From the IMG/VR virus record IMGVR_UViG_3300042430_001163, positions 1 to 64,000 of that record: DNA of 64,000 nucleotides. One strand, 5' to 3'. A program made the translations under genes and the position numbers. Shown here piece by piece: positions 63,071-64,000 of the stretch. The stretch is from a virus. The notes beneath the pieces were generated by a model. The model saw only the letters and a list, made by a program, of their open reading frames with translations, was not told the origin of the DNA and ran no database searches. Within the stretch, counting starts at the first letter, position 1. Each line of letters starts with the position of its first letter.

Positions 63071-64000
63071 TTAGAACTGGTGACGAACGCCAGTCATCAA
63101 AACTGTTGATTTGGCTCCATCAATCATCATGTAGTTATTTGCATAACTAACTGCTGCATAAGCTGTAGTACGCTTACTAAAGCTATAATCATATCCAACT
63201 GAGTAGATAGATTGAGCTGCACCTACACCTGACAAGTTTCCAACTGGGTTTGCGGCTTGATAAGATGCAAATACTTTACTTGAGGCAGTAACTGGAGCTG
63301 ACAAACCAACTAAGTAACTATTAACAGCAAATCCCTCGTTATACAATACGGCACCATTTGTCCAACTTGGATTTAAACCAGAACCGTTCATTGGTTGTGT
63401 ACCTGCAATCCAACCATTACGTGTCTGACCATATGCCAAAGATGCTTTTACAACTTGGAAGTCATATGAACCACCAACGATCCACTGTTTAGGAGTTGGA
63501 GCATTGTTACCAGCAACATCTTGTGGCATAACTTGATCATATGTTGCAGTAACAGTTAATGGGCCAGATGCATAGTTAACACCTAAAGTAATAGCACGTT
63601 GATTGTTGGTTGTTGAATAATTATTTGAACCATCAGTTACAACTACACCATTTGGTGTTACATAAGCACCAGTATTACCTGTGTTAAACGAATAACCAAC
63701 GCCGGCTGTGAAACCATTGTAGTTATTTGATTGCCACATAATCATATTGCTATACCGAGCATTGTTGGTTGCGCCAAATGATGAACCCATACCGGCTTGA
63801 CCGTAGAAAGTTACAAATGGATCAATTGCTTGAAAATACTTAGATGCCATGTTTGTTTGACGACCAAGTTCTACTAAACCAACTGTAGAATTACGAACAC
63901 CTAATGTGGCTTGTTGATTAAACAAATCTCCAGAATTCGCTAATGATCCATTACTGGCATTAAAGTTACTTGCCAAATTGAAAACAACAGCATTTCCATT
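63071..64000 (-). CDS. Outer membrane porin, N-terminus beyond window
   Basis: At least 310 residues; the frame stays open to the window end (a TTG at 63976 is not a true start). Alternating beta-strands typical of general porins, with VGLVELGRQTNMASKYFQ (the usual LGRQ hairpin), GFTAGVGYSF, and the C-terminal strand ending GVRHQF with terminal Phe needed for BAM insertion. Looks like Burkholderiales-type porins. An odd cargo for a phage; see findings. Confidence 0.88.
   Translation of the reverse strand, partial: NGNAVVFNLASNFNASNGSLANSGDLFNQQATLGVRNSTVGLVELGRQTNMASKYFQAIDPFVTFYGQAGMGSSFGATNNARYSNMIMWQSNNYNGFTAGVGYSFNTGNTGAYVTPNGVVVTDGSNNYSTTNNQRAITLGVNYASGPLTVTATYDQVMPQDVAGNNAPTPKQWIVGGSYDFQVVKASLAYGQTRNGWIAGTQPMNGSGLNPSWTNGAVLYNEGFAVNSYLVGLSAPVTASSKVFASYQAANPVGNLSGVGAAQSIYSVGYDYSFSKRTTAYAAVSYANNYMMIDGAKSTVLMTGVRHQF

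Noticed and set aside
1-64000. tRNA genes, rRNA genes, CRISPR array, integrase
   Set aside because: No cloverleaf-like sequence with a GTTCGA arm, no regularly spaced direct repeats with spacers, and no recombinase motifs were found by reading; a covariance model search would be needed to exclude a divergent tRNA.
62514-64000. Right end as host chromosome (prophage junction)
   Set aside because: OmpA and porin look host-like, but orientation, tight spacing and AT-rich codon use match the phage genes beside them and no attachment-site repeat is seen. Not fully excluded because the window ends inside the porin.

Overview
The window reads as part of the genome of a large, T4-related tailed phage (myovirus type). 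The replication core at the left end is T4-like: a family B DNA polymerase (661-3381), a gp45-type sliding clamp (3444-4175), a DsbA-like DNA-binding protein, a T4 RNase H type 5'-3' nuclease and an ATP-dependent DNA ligase. DNA is AT-rich throughout, genes are tightly packed with ATGA or TAATG overlaps, and there is no rRNA, tRNA, integrase or CRISPR array that I can see. The host is probably a Gram-negative betaproteobacterium: the OmpA-like protein and the porin at the right end look like Burkholderiales-type envelope proteins. This host call is inference.

Layout. 1-23809 (+ strand): replication genes; 2OG-Fe(II) oxygenase, UV endonuclease, 5' nuclease; a ferredoxin-dependent bilin reductase followed by haem oxygenase (10013-11295); a run of small early genes with strong sigma70-like promoters (13.4-16 kb); glycosyltransferase, DNA methyltransferase, DNA ligase; a 628-residue membrane coiled-coil protein. 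23810-33427 (- strand): subtilisin-like peptidase, repeat-rich tail fibre, ErpA-like carrier, translation initiation factor IF-1, and four genes whose N-termini look like T4 capsid-targeting sequences. 33525-44545 (-): YccA/Bax-inhibitor-like membrane protein, dCMP deaminase, MazG-like protein, metallophosphoesterase, and a 13-gene tandem array (39738-42976) of one unnamed small-protein family, with six more copies elsewhere. 44545-52028 (-, with a two-gene + strand island at 46275-47343): ClpP, a second ClpP-like protein, ClpS, Hsp20, IscA, peptide deformylase, an iscU gene split into two ORFs by a 7-nt insertion next to an HNH endonuclease, a lipase-like hydrolase, ribosomal protein bS21 and ClpX. 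52071-64000 (-): two exported proteins, a second early region of small genes, a DadA-like D-amino acid dehydrogenase, a TPR membrane protein, SGNH hydrolase, OmpA-like protein and a porin cut by the window edge.

How they fit together (inference). The phage appears to bring its own parts for host takeover: proteolysis (ClpX, two ClpP-like proteins, ClpS, a YccA-like protein, Hsp20), translation (IF-1, bS21, deformylase) and iron/Fe-S chemistry (haem oxygenase, bilin reductase, IscU, IscA, ErpA, and a small Cys/His protein). Regulation is visible as about 25 TTGACA-N16/17-TATAAT promoters (host sigma70 type), a repeated terminator-promoter cassette, candidate GATAAATA late promoters, and several places where a hairpin overlaps a promoter or a ribosome binding site. 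The most striking observations are the split iscU beside an HNH endonuclease, the tandem paralogue array, the bilin gene pair, the possible ROSE-like thermometer in the hsp20 leader, and a pseudoknot/terminator leader at 54.4 kb.
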